A stretch of 59,009 bases of DNA from JAEYKI01 sp036679405 (GTDB lineage: Bacteria > Bacillota > Clostridia > Christensenellales > Christensenellaceae): positions 1 to 59,009 of the forward strand of contig JAVBVZ010000046.1 in NCBI GenBank assembly GCA_036679405.1, written 5' to 3'. The notes beneath the pieces are model-generated. The model searched no databases. It was not told where the DNA came from and saw only the letters and a program-made list of their open reading frames with translations. The position numbers and the translations under genes were made by a program. Shown one piece after another: positions 59,009-59,009 of the stretch (the stretch's first letter is position 1; each line of letters opens with the position of its first letter).

Positions 59009-59009
59009 T

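Larger units (their letters stand above)
58896..59009 (-). mobile_element. Right end of a second IS3-family copy (partial)
   Basis: The last 114 bases are the exact reverse complement of bases 1-114. The terminal repeat starts TGAACTGGTCAATAG at 58896, so this copy faces the first one, transposase 3' ends inward. The flanks of the two copies differ (ACTGTACG at the left, CTTCCGGC at the right, both read outward from the IS), which defines the boundary. Confidence 0.8.

Noticed and set aside
1..59009. A 59-kb composite transposon flanked by IS3 copies
   Set aside because: The interior holds the division cluster, pgi and hydrogenase genes, typical core chromosome; no cargo-type genes or matching target duplications can be shown.
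1..59009. CRISPR arrays, tRNA and rRNA genes
   Set aside because: No regularly spaced repeats and no cloverleaf or rRNA-like sequences were seen in the intergenic regions examined.

Overview
The window reads as a chromosomal segment of an anaerobic Clostridia-type bacterium (Bacillota). The evidence is consensus-like sigma-A promoters, strong AGGAGG ribosome sites with frequent TTG and GTG starts, a Gram-positive-style dcw cluster whose MurE carries the diaminopimelate signature DNPR, an [FeFe]-hydrogenase operon behind a Rex-type operator, the Bacillota glycogen gene set glgC/glgD/glgA, and many membrane and S24-type regulators. A finer taxonomic placement is not possible by eye. No rRNA, tRNA or CRISPR array was seen.

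Both ends are the same 114 bp in inverted orientation. Each is the 3' end of an IS3-family element, with the last 25 codons of its transposase followed by the terminal inverted repeat, so the contig was probably cut at two copies of a multicopy IS. Layout: 0.2-2.8 kb, an amidohydrolase and, divergent, a DUF815 ATPase. 2.9-5.4 kb, ablA-ablB for the osmolyte N-epsilon-acetyl-beta-lysine, behind a long structured leader ending in a terminator/antiterminator pair. 5.4-8.6 kb, DUF302, an MFS exporter with an ArsR regulator, and yebC. 8.7-11.6 kb, a class A PBP. 11.7-14.5 kb, an autoregulated LexA-like repressor driving a radical-SAM/DUF4130 DNA-repair pair. 14.6-21 kb, two related lipoproteins, an HD-RyR protein, a HAD phosphatase and a membrane LuxR regulator. 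21-22 kb, RidA and a GNAT.

22.1-34.9 kb is the division and wall cluster on the minus strand: mraZ-rsmH-ftsL-ftsI-murE-mraY-murD-ftsW-ftsQ-ftsA-ftsZ. It lacks murF, murG and murC. Its FtsI/SpoVD-like protein has lost all three penicillin-binding catalytic motifs while the reading frame is intact. 35-36 kb holds a candidate small structured RNA and a methyltransferase. 36.3-41.7 kb is hydC-hydB-hydA, with HydB fused to a GltD-like flavoprotein. 42-49.1 kb is pgi-glgB-glgC-glgD-glgA with almost no spacing between the glg genes. 49.3-58.9 kb is a surface-glycan locus: flippase, glycosyltransferases, pseudaminic acid genes (pseG, pseI, pseH-like) and an FkbH-ACP-VOC acyl module.

Strongest leads: the catalytically dead division PBP; the attenuator-type leader of ablA; the HD-RyR protein with an 18-bp palindrome at its promoter; the S24 repressor/radical-SAM/DUF4130 operon; the NuoF-GltD hydrogenase fusion under a Rex site; and the FkbH-ACP-VOC-acetyltransferase module next to nonulosonate genes. 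Function assignments come from motif recognition only; no database was searched.
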